Assembly: GCA_005881575.1 (NCBI GenBank)
Contig: VBCA01000015.1
Span: forward strand, 21,308 to 85,307
Reading direction: 5' to 3'
Source of the DNA: Betaproteobacteria bacterium
GTDB lineage: Bacteria > Pseudomonadota > Gammaproteobacteria > Burkholderiales > SG8-39
Length of the DNA: 64,000 nt
Shown here: one piece after another, positions 50,536-58,736 of the stretch
Layout: every line of letters begins with the position of its first letter
How positions within the stretch are numbered: the first letter of the stretch is position 1
Position numbers and translations under genes: made by a program
Notes under the pieces: generated by a model
The model's database searches: none
What the model was told of the DNA's origin: nothing
What the model saw: the letters and a program-made list of their open reading frames with translations, nothing else

Positions 50536-51620
50536 CCCGCGTTTTCCAGCGCGAGGCTCATCACGCTTCCGCCGAACCCGGAAAGGTTGAACAGCACGCG
50601 GCGCACCCCTTGCGCGTTGCCGCCGGAGGGCGCGAAGCCGAGCGCGTCGTCGGGCTTTGAAAATCCCCAGGTCGCGGGCACGCGCCCGCGCGCGAGGCTC
50701 GCGAGGAGCAGCGCGAGCTCCGCGGGGCCGCTTGCGCCGAGCGTATGGCCGAGCGCGCCCTTCAGCGATACCGATCTCGGCACAGGGGAGAACAATTCGC
50801 GTACCGCGTTCGCCTCGGCGAGATCGGCCAGCGGCCCGCCGCCCGATTGCAGCTTGATCAGATCCACCGCGGCGCTCTCCCAGCGCGCGCCGGCCATCGC
50901 GGCCCGCATCGTCTTTGCCGTCGCCGTGCCGTCCGGCGACGGACCGGTCACACTCGCCGCATCCATCCCGGCGGCGAGCGAGGCAATGCGCCAGGGGGCG
51001 GGCACCGCAGACACCAGCACCGCGCCCAGCGCTTCGCCGAGCACCAGTCCGTCGCGCCCGCGGTCGCAGGGACGTGCGGCCGTCGCAGAAAGGAGCTGGA
51101 GTCCGGCGAAGCCCGCGACGGTCAGCCGATTGCGGAGCTCCACGCCGAGGACCAGCACCTCGCGGGCTTCGCCTTGTGCAATCAGCCCGAGCGCGATATC
51201 GAGCGCGGCGAAGCCCGAGGTGCAGGTGGTGCTCACTGCCGTCACCGGGCCGCTAACGCCGAACGCCTTTGCGAGCCTCAAGGAAAAATCGAACGAGGGC
51301 TCGAGCGCCGCCCAGCCGCCCTCGTCCCAGGCGCCCACGGAAAACGAGGACGAGCCGACGATGCACGGGAGCGCCGCCCATTGCGCCGGCGCGAGCGCGG
51401 CTTTGCGCCGCAGGTCCTCAGCCACCGAGCGCGCGATGGCTTCGGCGCGCCTCCTCCAGTCGCCTTCGGCGACCGGGATGGCGAAATAGGGCCAGGCTCC
51501 CCCGGTTTTCGTGTTTCGGGCAGGCACCGCGGGCGCGCCCGCGAGGCGTTCGACGGCCGCCTCGAGATCCGGTCCGAGCGCGCTCGCGAGCGCACAGGCG
51601 CGCACGAAGGCTCCGGTCAT
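50532..51620 (-). CDS. Beta-ketoacyl-ACP synthase, first catalytic His replaced
   Basis: 362-residue KASII-like ketosynthase, shorter than FabF. The nucleophile is Cys133 in STTCTSGFAALD. The second active-site His is kept (His292 in KGALGHTLGASG). The first catalytic His, normally in the NAHGTGTPxxD motif, aligns with Gln258 in IKLQSGGGPLAD. Decarboxylative condensation may therefore be altered or absent. The gene overlaps the ACP gene upstream (ATGA) and the short partner downstream (TTGA), and lies within the nine-gene cluster. Confidence 0.88.
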   Translation of the reverse strand: MTGAFVRACALASALGPDLEAAVERLAGAPAVPARNTKTGGAWPYFAIPVAEGDWRRRAEAIARSVAEDLRRKAALAPAQWAALPCIVGSSSFSVGAWDEGGWAALEPSFDFSLRLAKAFGVSGPVTAVSTTCTSGFAALDIALGLIAQGEAREVLVLGVELRNRLTVAGFAGLQLLSATAARPCDRGRDGLVLGEALGAVLVSAVPAPWRIASLAAGMDAASVTGPSPDGTATAKTMRAAMAGARWESAAVDLIKLQSGGGPLADLAEANAVRELFSPVPRSVSLKGALGHTLGASGPAELALLLASLARGRVPATWGFSKPDDALGFAPSGGNAQGVRRVLFNLSGFGGSVMSLALENAG

Positions 51621-51883
51621 GCGCGTTTTTGCAGCAAGTGATCCGCGAGATTTCCCACGCAGGCCAGGAGGCGCCGAGTTTCCTTGCTGTCGGTGAGGCG
51701 CACGCCGTAGCGCTTCTGCAGGGCCATGGACACCTGCAGCGCGTCGAGCGAGTCGAGCGCGAGCCGGGTCTCCGTCCCGAAAATCGCTTCCTCCGGCGAC
51801 AAAGGCGGCGCGACCGGAGCCTTCTCGGTCGCCTCGAGGATGAGCGCTGTCAGGTCCGCGATCAGGGCGTCGCGAGGCGTCAT
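51617..51883 (-). CDS. Acyl carrier protein
   Basis: 88-residue ACP. The phosphopantetheine site is Ser45 in LALDSLDALQ, with the acidic, helical surroundings of the family. It has a Pro-rich segment before the site (KAPVAPPLSPEE). It is distinct from a housekeeping fabD-fabG-acpP ACP by context and probably dedicated to the cluster. It overlaps both neighbours by four bases (ATGA). Confidence 0.93.
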   Translation of the reverse strand: MTPRDALIADLTALILEATEKAPVAPPLSPEEAIFGTETRLALDSLDALQVSMALQKRYGVRLTDSKETRRLLACVGNLADHLLQKRA

Positions 51884-53073
51884 TGCGCGGGAGCCAGGAC
51901 GCGGCGCCGGTGATGCACCCACAGGGCGGCGGCAAAGAGCGCTAGAGCGAGCGCGAGCAGCTTCACGCAGGGCGCAGCGATGTCGGCTGCGCCGCCCTGG
52001 CGCAGGATCACGGCGTGGAACCCGTCCAGGGCCCAAGCCATGGGCGACACCTCGGAGAGCTTCTGCATGGTTTCAGGCATCACGAAGCGCGGCACCATGA
52101 TGCCGCCGAGGGCTGCGGCGAGAATGTTGCCGACGCCGCCGATCACGGTCGCCTGCTCGAGCGTGCGCGAGCACACCGCGACGAAGAGGCCCCAGCCGAT
52201 GGCGGCAACGCTCGTGCAGGCCGTCACCGCGGCGAGCAGGTCCCAGCGCGCGGGGAGCGCGAGCGTCTCGCCGCCGAACCAGGGCACGAGCGTCCGGCCG
52301 GCGAGCAGCATCAGCGCACCTTGAGCGAGATTGACGACGAAATACGGTCCCACCTTGCCCAGGAGCAGCATCGAAAACGGGACCCGCAGGCTCACCAGGC
52401 GCGCGAGCGTGCCCTCGCGCCGCTCCACGATGAAGAGCGAGGAGATCGGCATCACCACGAAGAACATCCCGAAGATGAGCCAGGCCGGCGTGTTCTGCTG
52501 TACCGAAGACGGGCGCCCGGCGCCGCCGATCGTTTCGACGTTCAAGGTCGCTGCGTGTTTCAGATCGAAGGCATCCGCGTCGGCGGCGATTCCGGCCCGG
52601 CGCATCATCGCCGATACGCGAAGCGCGAGTGCCACGCCGAGAACGCGCTGCCGGAAGGCGAGGAGCTGCGTCGGCGGCAAGGCGGGATCGGCGAGGAGCG
52701 TGAGCTTGGGCGGCGTACTTTTCCCGTCGAGCGGCGCGTTCAGGGCGCGCTCGAAATCGCGCGGCACGAGGAGGACGAGCGAAGGCGTTCCGCGGCGCAC
52801 GCCGTCGCGCGCAGCGGCTTCGTCCGCCGGCGCCGGCGCGGCGCGAAAACCCTCGCCCGACAGGCTCCGAACGAGGCGCTCGGCGAGCTTCGGATCTGCC
52901 GCCATGACGGCGAACCCGGTCAGGCGCGCGGCGCCGCCCTTGAACACGTCGCTCAGGGCGAGCGACATCACCACGATGAACGCGGCAGGCATCAGAAACA
53001 GCACCGCGAGCCCGAGGACATCGCGCGAAAGCGCGAGCCATTCCTTTTCCCACAAGGCGAGCAAACGGCGCAT
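51880..53073 (-). CDS. ABC-2 type transporter permease
   Basis: 397-residue membrane protein with an N-terminal helix, a large extracytoplasmic loop (about 50-190) and five further transmembrane segments, the DrrB/YhhJ-like ABC-2 layout. Recognisable parts are FVVMPISSLFIVERREGTL and the EVSPMAWALDGFHAVIL segment near the last helix. Together with the ATPase encoded directly upstream (one-base overlap, TGATG) it should export a lipid-like or polyketide-like product. Confidence 0.9.
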   Translation of the reverse strand: MRRLLALWEKEWLALSRDVLGLAVLFLMPAAFIVVMSLALSDVFKGGAARLTGFAVMAADPKLAERLVRSLSGEGFRAAPAPADEAAARDGVRRGTPSLVLLVPRDFERALNAPLDGKSTPPKLTLLADPALPPTQLLAFRQRVLGVALALRVSAMMRRAGIAADADAFDLKHAATLNVETIGGAGRPSSVQQNTPAWLIFGMFFVVMPISSLFIVERREGTLARLVSLRVPFSMLLLGKVGPYFVVNLAQGALMLLAGRTLVPWFGGETLALPARWDLLAAVTACTSVAAIGWGLFVAVCSRTLEQATVIGGVGNILAAALGGIMVPRFVMPETMQKLSEVSPMAWALDGFHAVILRQGGAADIAAPCVKLLALALALFAAALWVHHRRRVLAPAQ

Positions 53074-53807
53074 CAGTCTCTGAGCGACCGGTGGGTCAGC
53101 TGCATGAAGAGCTCTTGCAGGCCCGAGCCGTCCCGGGTCACCTCCGACAGCGCGCCTGAAACGAGCACGCGTCCGTGGTCGATGATCGCCACCCGGTCGC
53201 AGATCGCTTCGACCTCTTCCATATAGTGACTGGTGTAGAGAATCGTCCGTCCCGCTCCGGCCAGCGAGCGGATCGACTCGAGCAGGAAGGCGCGCGCCTG
53301 CGGATCGACCCCCGCGGTCGGCTCGTCGAGGAGCAGGATCTCCGGTTCTACGAGCAGGCCGATCGCGAGATTCAGACGGCGTTTCAGGCCCCCCGAAAGC
53401 CGGCCTGCGCGGCGTGACAGCGCGCTTTCGATGCGCGCGAAGCGGGCGGCGGCGGCGACGCGTTCCCTGAGCCGCGCGCCGGCCAGGTCCTGCACCGCGC
53501 CGAAGAAGCGCAGATTCTCCGCGCAGGTGAGCATGGGGTAGAACGCGTATTCCTGCGGCACGAGTCCCAGGCTGTGCGGCCGGCGGCGGCGCAAGCCTTC
53601 GAGCGGCTCGTCGCCGGCGCTGATGCTTCCGGTCGCCCCGCGCAGTTGCCCCGCGAGGATCGAGATCAGCGTGGTCTTGCCCGCGCCGTTCGGTCCGAGC
53701 AGACCGAAAATTCCACCCGCGGGAATCGCGAGGCTGACCTTGTCCAGCACGGTTTCACCCCGGCCGGGGTAGCGAAACGAAACGCTCTCGAGGTTCAGCG
53801 TGCCCAT
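53073..53807 (-). CDS. ABC transporter ATP-binding protein (ABC-2 exporter)
   Basis: 244-residue ATPase. Motifs: Walker A GPNGAGKTT, Q-loop VPQEYAFYP, signature LSGGLKRRLNLAIGL, Walker B ILLLDEPTAGVD and the His switch YTSHYMEE. It belongs to the drug/lipid exporter (DrrA-like) group. It pairs with the adjacent permease. Its start lies inside the end of the BtrH-like gene (13-base overlap). Confidence 0.93.
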   Translation of the reverse strand: MGTLNLESVSFRYPGRGETVLDKVSLAIPAGGIFGLLGPNGAGKTTLISILAGQLRGATGSISAGDEPLEGLRRRRPHSLGLVPQEYAFYPMLTCAENLRFFGAVQDLAGARLRERVAAAARFARIESALSRRAGRLSGGLKRRLNLAIGLLVEPEILLLDEPTAGVDPQARAFLLESIRSLAGAGRTILYTSHYMEEVEAICDRVAIIDHGRVLVSGALSEVTRDGSGLQELFMQLTHRSLRD

Positions 53808-54799
53808 TCGCGCTGGGCGCGGTGCAGGCTCTGGAAAAAAAACTTTTCGTCGGCGGCCAGAGCGCGCAGCCGCGCAGCCAATGCCGGCGGGGAGAGCGCG
53901 TCGCGGCCGCGGATCATGCGCGCCGCGGCGAGCGCGAACTCGCGCCAGCGGTCGCCGATCTCGACCAGCCGCGATGCGAGCCCGTCGAGCGCCGCGTGGC
54001 CGGTCTTGGCCGCCAGCTCCTGCAGGAACGACGCATAGAGGAACCGGAAACCGCCGCCGCCGGTGCCGATCTCCTCCTGCATGCGAACGATGTTGCCGAT
54101 GTACAAGCGCGCCCGCTCCCCGCCGTCGGCGAGCGGCAGGCGCTCGATTTGCCGCGCGAGCAGCTTCATTCCGCGCACGCCGACGAGGGGCAGGGGAGCG
54201 AGCATGATGCGGGCGGTGCGCGCGAGGGCCCGCCGTCCGAGGCGCACCCAATCGGGCGCAGCAGGCGGCGTCTCCAGGAAATAGAGCAATCCTTTGGGCG
54301 CGAGCACCCCTTTGGCGAAGCGCGCCCTGGCGAGATCCGCACGCGCGCAGCGCACGGTCATCTCCGCCACCGGGTCGCTGATGAGATATTCGTCGCGCTC
54401 GCGCCCGTAGACGAGCAGGTTGTGCGCGTTGAAATGAAACCGCAGATCGGGCGGAAAATAGGGGAGCCAGTAGACCGAAGTCTGCAGGCCGACGAGCTTG
54501 CCCGAATCGAGCAGCGCGTCGAGGCGCTGCATGCCTGCCGAGGGCGAGCGGAAGGTCTCGAAACGCATGTCCAGGCCCAGGGCGCGCGCAAGGCCGCGGA
54601 TGATGGCGCGCGGCGGCATGCGGTAGGACACGAGCGGCAGGCCGTTGATGCGCACGAACGGAAGGTAGGCGAACGACAGGGCCGACGCCAGCCCGAAGGC
54701 CATCGCTTCGGAAAAAGGCAAGCCGTGGTGGCGCAGCAGCGAGGACATCACGCCCGACTCACAGTGCGAAGCGTGCGCGTGCACGAACCCGTCCGGCAT
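53795..54799 (-). CDS. BtrH-like N-terminal domain protein
   Basis: 334-residue protein with a cysteine-peptidase-like BtrH N-terminal domain (about 1-160): HCESGVMSSLLRH near the N-terminus gives the Cys, HFNAHNLLVYG the His and ISDPVAEM the Asp, a plausible catalytic triad. BtrH transfers an acyl group from an ACP to an aminoglycoside in butirosin synthesis, so an ACP-to-acceptor transferase or release enzyme is a reasonable guess here. The C-terminal half is a helical DUF4872-like domain. Confidence 0.8.
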   Translation of the reverse strand: MPDGFVHAHASHCESGVMSSLLRHHGLPFSEAMAFGLASALSFAYLPFVRINGLPLVSYRMPPRAIIRGLARALGLDMRFETFRSPSAGMQRLDALLDSGKLVGLQTSVYWLPYFPPDLRFHFNAHNLLVYGRERDEYLISDPVAEMTVRCARADLARARFAKGVLAPKGLLYFLETPPAAPDWVRLGRRALARTARIMLAPLPLVGVRGMKLLARQIERLPLADGGERARLYIGNIVRMQEEIGTGGGGFRFLYASFLQELAAKTGHAALDGLASRLVEIGDRWREFALAAARMIRGRDALSPPALAARLRALAADEKFFFQSLHRAQREWAR

Positions 54800-54801
54800 C
54801 G

Positions 54802-55197
54802 CTATTCCACCTTTTCCAGGGCCTCGGGGGTGATGCCGAGCGCTTCGGCGTAGCGCGTCTTCAGTGCGGGCGGCAGGCGGGCGAAGGCGGCCGGCTTGAG
54901 ATGGCGCCGCACGCGCCAGCGCCACAGGCCGGTGATTTGCGACAGCAGCTCGACATCCATGCGCGCGCGATACATGTGGTATTCGAGCGGCGAGGCTTCA
55001 CCCGAAAGCGCCCGCGCCCGCGCCCGCATCGCGCGCCTCTCCAAGTCCTCGACCGCCTGGCGCGTGACGATTTCCTCGACCTCCCAGCCGCGCGAGGACA
55101 CGAGCCGCAACCTACCGTCGTCGGCGATCGCGTAGACGCCTTTGCGATGCCCCGCGAGGGTCGCGTTACCCTCCTGGGGCACATCGCGCTCACGCAT
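54802..55197 (-). CDS. Cluster-embedded hypothetical protein
   Basis: 131-residue basic, mostly helical soluble protein of no recognised family. The N-terminal third is strand-like (GHRKGVYAIADDGRLRLVSS); the rest has helices with many Arg residues (ERRAMRARARAL, RWRVRRHLKPAAF). It overlaps the end of the FabH-like gene by 8 bases and ends two bases before the BtrH-like start, which places it firmly in the operon. Confidence 0.75.
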   Translation of the reverse strand: MRERDVPQEGNATLAGHRKGVYAIADDGRLRLVSSRGWEVEEIVTRQAVEDLERRAMRARARALSGEASPLEYHMYRARMDVELLSQITGLWRWRVRRHLKPAAFARLPPALKTRYAEALGITPEALEKVE

Positions 55198-56347
55198 GCG
55201 CGATGACGGTGAGGTAGATGAAACCGCTCGAGAAGCGTCCGCTCTCCGGCACCCAGCACAGGAGGTGCTGCCCGTTTCGCAGCCGACCGCTTTGGAGCAA
55301 TTCGTCGAGCATGATGTAAATCGAGGCCGATCCGACGTTTCCCACCCGCTCGAGATTGGTGAACCAGCGTTCCTGGGGAATCGGCAGCCCGGCGCGCGCG
55401 ATCCCGTCGGCGACCGGCGCGCGGAAGAATTCCGATGAATAGTGAGGCAGGAACCAGTCCACTGCTCCAGACGAAAGCGCGCGTTGCGGAATGACGCGCT
55501 CGAGCGGTTTGATCAGAGTGTGCTCGATGACTTTGTCGTTGAGGAGCTTCACGTCCTGCTTCAGGGTAAACAGCGATTTTGTCTCGCGCTCGCGTGCCGA
55601 GTAGCTCAACCAGCTGCGCAGCGCGCCGCCGGCGTCTTTTTCCGCGCCGTAGTACATGCACGCCGGCAGCAGATGCGCATAGGAGAAAATATCGATCCAC
55701 TCGATGCGCAGGTTGAGCCCGGGACGCGGCGCGGACTCGATCAGCAGAGCGCCGGCGCCGTCGGAAAGCATCCAGCGCAGAAAATCCTTTTCGAAGGCCA
55801 GTTCCGGATGCGTCTCCAGGGCCTGCGCGTCGCCGGGGCGCTCGTCGCGGTAGTTCTGCGCGCGCAAGCCGAGCGAAGCGGTCTCCGAACCGGTAGCGAT
55901 CGCGTTTTGCGAGCTGCCCGACACCACCGACATCCAGCCGTACTTAAGGGCCGTCGCGCCTGAGACGCACACTCCGGCGGTGGCGACCACCTCGCAGACG
56001 GCGGCGCCGATCTCGCCGTGGACCATGACCGCGTGATTGGGCAGCAGTTGGTCGGGGTTCGAGGTGCCGCACACGAGGCACGCGATGTCATCGAGCCCGA
56101 AGCCGTCGTAGATCAGGCCCTTGACCGCTGCGGCCGTGAGGCTCGCGTTGGTAAAGTTGGGCTCACCCGTGGCCGGGTCGATGACGTAGTAGCGCTGGCG
56201 AATGCCGTTGCTGCGTTGGACGACGCGCCGCGCGCGAGACGGACGATCGCCGACCTGGCCCAGAATCGCTTCCACCCGGTCGTTCTCGACCGGAGCGTTA
56301 GGCAGACAAACCGAGCTTCGCGTGATGTAGGCGGTATTGCAGTTCAT
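55190..56347 (-). CDS. FabH-like ketosynthase III, DarB-type
   Basis: 385-residue thiolase-fold condensing enzyme. The class III triad is complete: Cys127 in TAGVCVSG, His302 in FLPHYSS, Asn337 in ERVGNVGSASIY. Next to a DarA-like gene, it most closely fits the DarB ketosynthase of dialkylresorcinol pathways, which joins two acyl chains. Longer than FabH (about 320). It starts 19 bp after the DarA-like stop. Confidence 0.85.
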   Translation of the reverse strand: MNCNTAYITRSSVCLPNAPVENDRVEAILGQVGDRPSRARRVVQRSNGIRQRYYVIDPATGEPNFTNASLTAAAVKGLIYDGFGLDDIACLVCGTSNPDQLLPNHAVMVHGEIGAAVCEVVATAGVCVSGATALKYGWMSVVSGSSQNAIATGSETASLGLRAQNYRDERPGDAQALETHPELAFEKDFLRWMLSDGAGALLIESAPRPGLNLRIEWIDIFSYAHLLPACMYYGAEKDAGGALRSWLSYSARERETKSLFTLKQDVKLLNDKVIEHTLIKPLERVIPQRALSSGAVDWFLPHYSSEFFRAPVADGIARAGLPIPQERWFTNLERVGNVGSASIYIMLDELLQSGRLRNGQHLLCWVPESGRFSSGFIYLTVIAHA

Positions 56348-56366
56348 GCCCGGATTCGATTGCTCA

Positions 56367-57284
56367 TCAGCGCCCCGACGGCAGCTCGTAATACGCTTGC
56401 AGGGATCGCAGGCGCCTCTTCAGTAGGGGCCGCGTGACCCATTGCAGGAGCAGGCTCGTCGGCACGACGGTGAGGATCATCGCGACGAGGTAGACGCAGA
56501 ACGCGGCGAGCAGGGGCAAGCGCCCGATCGACCCGGGAGCGCCGCCGAGACGGATCAGCCGCGACCATACCGAAAACGCCCGCTGCGCCGCCCGTTCGCT
56601 GAAAATCAGCTGCGGATCGACGCACGCTGCTCCGAGGCCCGCAAGCATGGGCGCATCCACGCGCTCGCGATCCGCGCGCAGGCCAGCGAGCAGCGCGCGG
56701 CCGAATCGATCGGAGTTCGCGATCTGCTCTTCGGCCACGCCGGCGGCCGGTAGTCCCCAGAAAGCATTGCGCCGCCCGGTCAGGACCCAGCGCGGAGTCG
56801 TGATGAAGGTCGCAAGCGCCCGACCTTCGTCTATGAACGCCACGTTGTCGCGCAGCCTCCCGCCTGCCTCCCGGATCAGCTGCTTGACGGTTTCCTGCGC
56901 CACCAGCCACATGTTGCGGCACGCGATGACGGTCACCACCGGCCGGCCGCGCAGCAGCCGTTTTCCCGCCTCGCCCTTGAGAAATGCCGTGATCGGGCCG
57001 GAGGGCGCGAGGTACCATACCTGATAGGCCAGGATGACGAGGTCGAAGAGCTCCTCCGCGCGCACCGACAGGGGTTCGAGCTCGGGTGGCTCGAGCAGCA
57101 CCGTCTCCGGCATCACGTCCAGGAAACGCCAGGCCGGCCAGGGGAAGGGATAGGGCTGGCGCGGACGCAGGACTTCTTCGACGAGCTCCACATCGCCGGC
57201 CTCGGCCAGCGGCGACACCAGCCGGCGCGCCACGCGCGCGAGCTGGCCGGTTTGCGAAAAATGCACGACCAGAACCCGTTTCAT
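56367..57284 (-). CDS. DarA-like dialkylresorcinol biosynthesis protein
   Basis: 305-residue protein. The N-terminal flavodoxin-like domain has the phosphate-binding FSQTGQLARV loop and LVILAYQVWYLAPSG. In databases such proteins are often named dialkylresorcinol condensing enzyme; in the Dar pathway DarA acts as the aromatase beside DarB. The C-terminus carries a hydrophobic stretch (about 255-285) that suggests membrane attachment. First gene of the cluster; 120 bp separate it from pcnB, enough for a promoter (a ttattct -10-like box is visible on the minus strand). Confidence 0.8.
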   Translation of the reverse strand: MKRVLVVHFSQTGQLARVARRLVSPLAEAGDVELVEEVLRPRQPYPFPWPAWRFLDVMPETVLLEPPELEPLSVRAEELFDLVILAYQVWYLAPSGPITAFLKGEAGKRLLRGRPVVTVIACRNMWLVAQETVKQLIREAGGRLRDNVAFIDEGRALATFITTPRWVLTGRRNAFWGLPAAGVAEEQIANSDRFGRALLAGLRADRERVDAPMLAGLGAACVDPQLIFSERAAQRAFSVWSRLIRLGGAPGSIGRLPLLAAFCVYLVAMILTVVPTSLLLQWVTRPLLKRRLRSLQAYYELPSGR

Positions 57285-57404
57285 GCCCCCCCAAGGCGCG
57301 CGCGTCGAAAGCGGCGCATCGGTTGTCGGCCTCCCCCGAAAGAATAACCCGCGGGGCGGCGGGTGTCATCGGATTTTCCGCGAAAGCCCACGAGCTGTGC
57401 CTTG

Positions 57405-58736
57405 TCAAGCCTGCGCCGGGTCGGGCGGCGGCGACGCGCTCTTGTGCCGGCGGCGGCGACGCCGGCGGCCCTTCCGCTCGCCCGGCTGCGGCGCCATGAG
57501 CATCGCCTGGCGCTCGGCCTCGCCCGAGTGCTGAAATTTTTCCCACCATTGCGCGAGTTCCTCGGGCGCCTCGCCGCTGCCGCTCCTCAGCACGAGGAAG
57601 TCGAATCCGGCCCGGAATCTTTCGTGCGCGAGGAGGCCGAAGGGACGGCGGCCGCTCCTCTGCTCGAAGCGCGGCTGCAGCGCCCAGATCTCCTTCATCA
57701 CCGCGGTGAGGCGGCGCGGAACGGCGAGCTTGTCGGTCTGGATGTCGAGCACGGTGTCCATCGCCTCGAACAGGGCCGGGATCGGCTTCAGCCCCCGCTG
57801 CTCGGCTTTTTTCCACGCCGCGAGCACTTCGTGCCACAGCAGCGCCGCGAACAGGAACGCGGGCGACACCGACTTTCCCGAACGCACGCGGCTGTCGGTC
57901 TGCTCGAGCGCGAGAGTGACGAAGCGCTCGCCCATCGGCTGCTCGAAGATGACGTCGAGCAGGGGCAGCAGCCCATGATGCAGGCCTTCGCTGCGCAGTT
58001 CGCGCAGGCCCGTCGCAGCGTGGCCCGAGAGCAGCAGCTTCTGCATTTCCTCGTAGACCCGGGACGGGGGGACGTTCCCCACCAGGTGAGCGAGCTCGCG
58101 TATCGGTTTTCGCGTGCGCTCGTCGATGGAGAATCCCGCCTTCGCGGCAAAGCGCACGGCGCGCAGCATCCGTAGCGGGTCTTCCCGGTAGCGGGCGCGC
58201 GCGTCGCCGATGATGCGCACGGATTTCCGCTGCAGGTCCCGGAGGCCATTGTGGTAGTCGAGGAGAGTCTCGCTCGCCGGATCGTAATACAGCGCGTTGA
58301 TGGTGAAGTCGCGGCGGATGGAATCGTCCTCGCGCGTGCCGTAGATGTTGTCGCGAAGCACCCGACCGTGCTCGTCGGTCTCCGCGGGGGTGCGCGCGCG
58401 GAAGGTCGAGACCTCGACGGTTTCCTCGCCGAACATCACGTGCACGAGCTTGAACCGCTTCCCGATGAGGCGCGAGCGCCGGAAGAGCTTGTGCACCTCT
58501 TCGGGATAGGCGTCTGTGGCGACGTCGAAGTCCTTGGGCCGAAGGCCGAGCAGCAGATCGCGCACCGCGCCGCCCACGACATACGCCTGATGGCCTTGGG
58601 CGTGCAGCACCTCGCAGACCTTGCGCGAGCCCTGCGAGATCGCCTCGCGGCCGATGCCGTGCTGCGCCTTCGGGACGGTTCTCGGCTCGGAGCCGGAGCC
58701 GAACCGCAGGACGCGCCGGATGAATTTCTTGATCAA
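57405..58736 (-). CDS. pcnB: Poly(A) polymerase I
   Basis: 443-residue nucleotidyltransferase that adds 3' poly(A) tails to RNA. Motifs: YVVGGAVRDLLLGLRPKDFDVAT with the catalytic Asp pair, the RRDFTINALYYDP block, and RAVRFAAKAGFSID. The basic C-terminus (GERKGRRRRRRRHK) fits PcnB. The TTG start at 58736 gives the family N-terminus MIKKFIRR and overlaps the upstream ATPase stop (TTGA); a GTG 14 codons upstream is less likely. Confidence 0.93.
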   Translation of the reverse strand: MIKKFIRRVLRFGSGSEPRTVPKAQHGIGREAISQGSRKVCEVLHAQGHQAYVVGGAVRDLLLGLRPKDFDVATDAYPEEVHKLFRRSRLIGKRFKLVHVMFGEETVEVSTFRARTPAETDEHGRVLRDNIYGTREDDSIRRDFTINALYYDPASETLLDYHNGLRDLQRKSVRIIGDARARYREDPLRMLRAVRFAAKAGFSIDERTRKPIRELAHLVGNVPPSRVYEEMQKLLLSGHAATGLRELRSEGLHHGLLPLLDVIFEQPMGERFVTLALEQTDSRVRSGKSVSPAFLFAALLWHEVLAAWKKAEQRGLKPIPALFEAMDTVLDIQTDKLAVPRRLTAVMKEIWALQPRFEQRSGRRPFGLLAHERFRAGFDFLVLRSGSGEAPEELAQWWEKFQHSGEAERQAMLMAPQPGERKGRRRRRRRHKSASPPPDPAQA

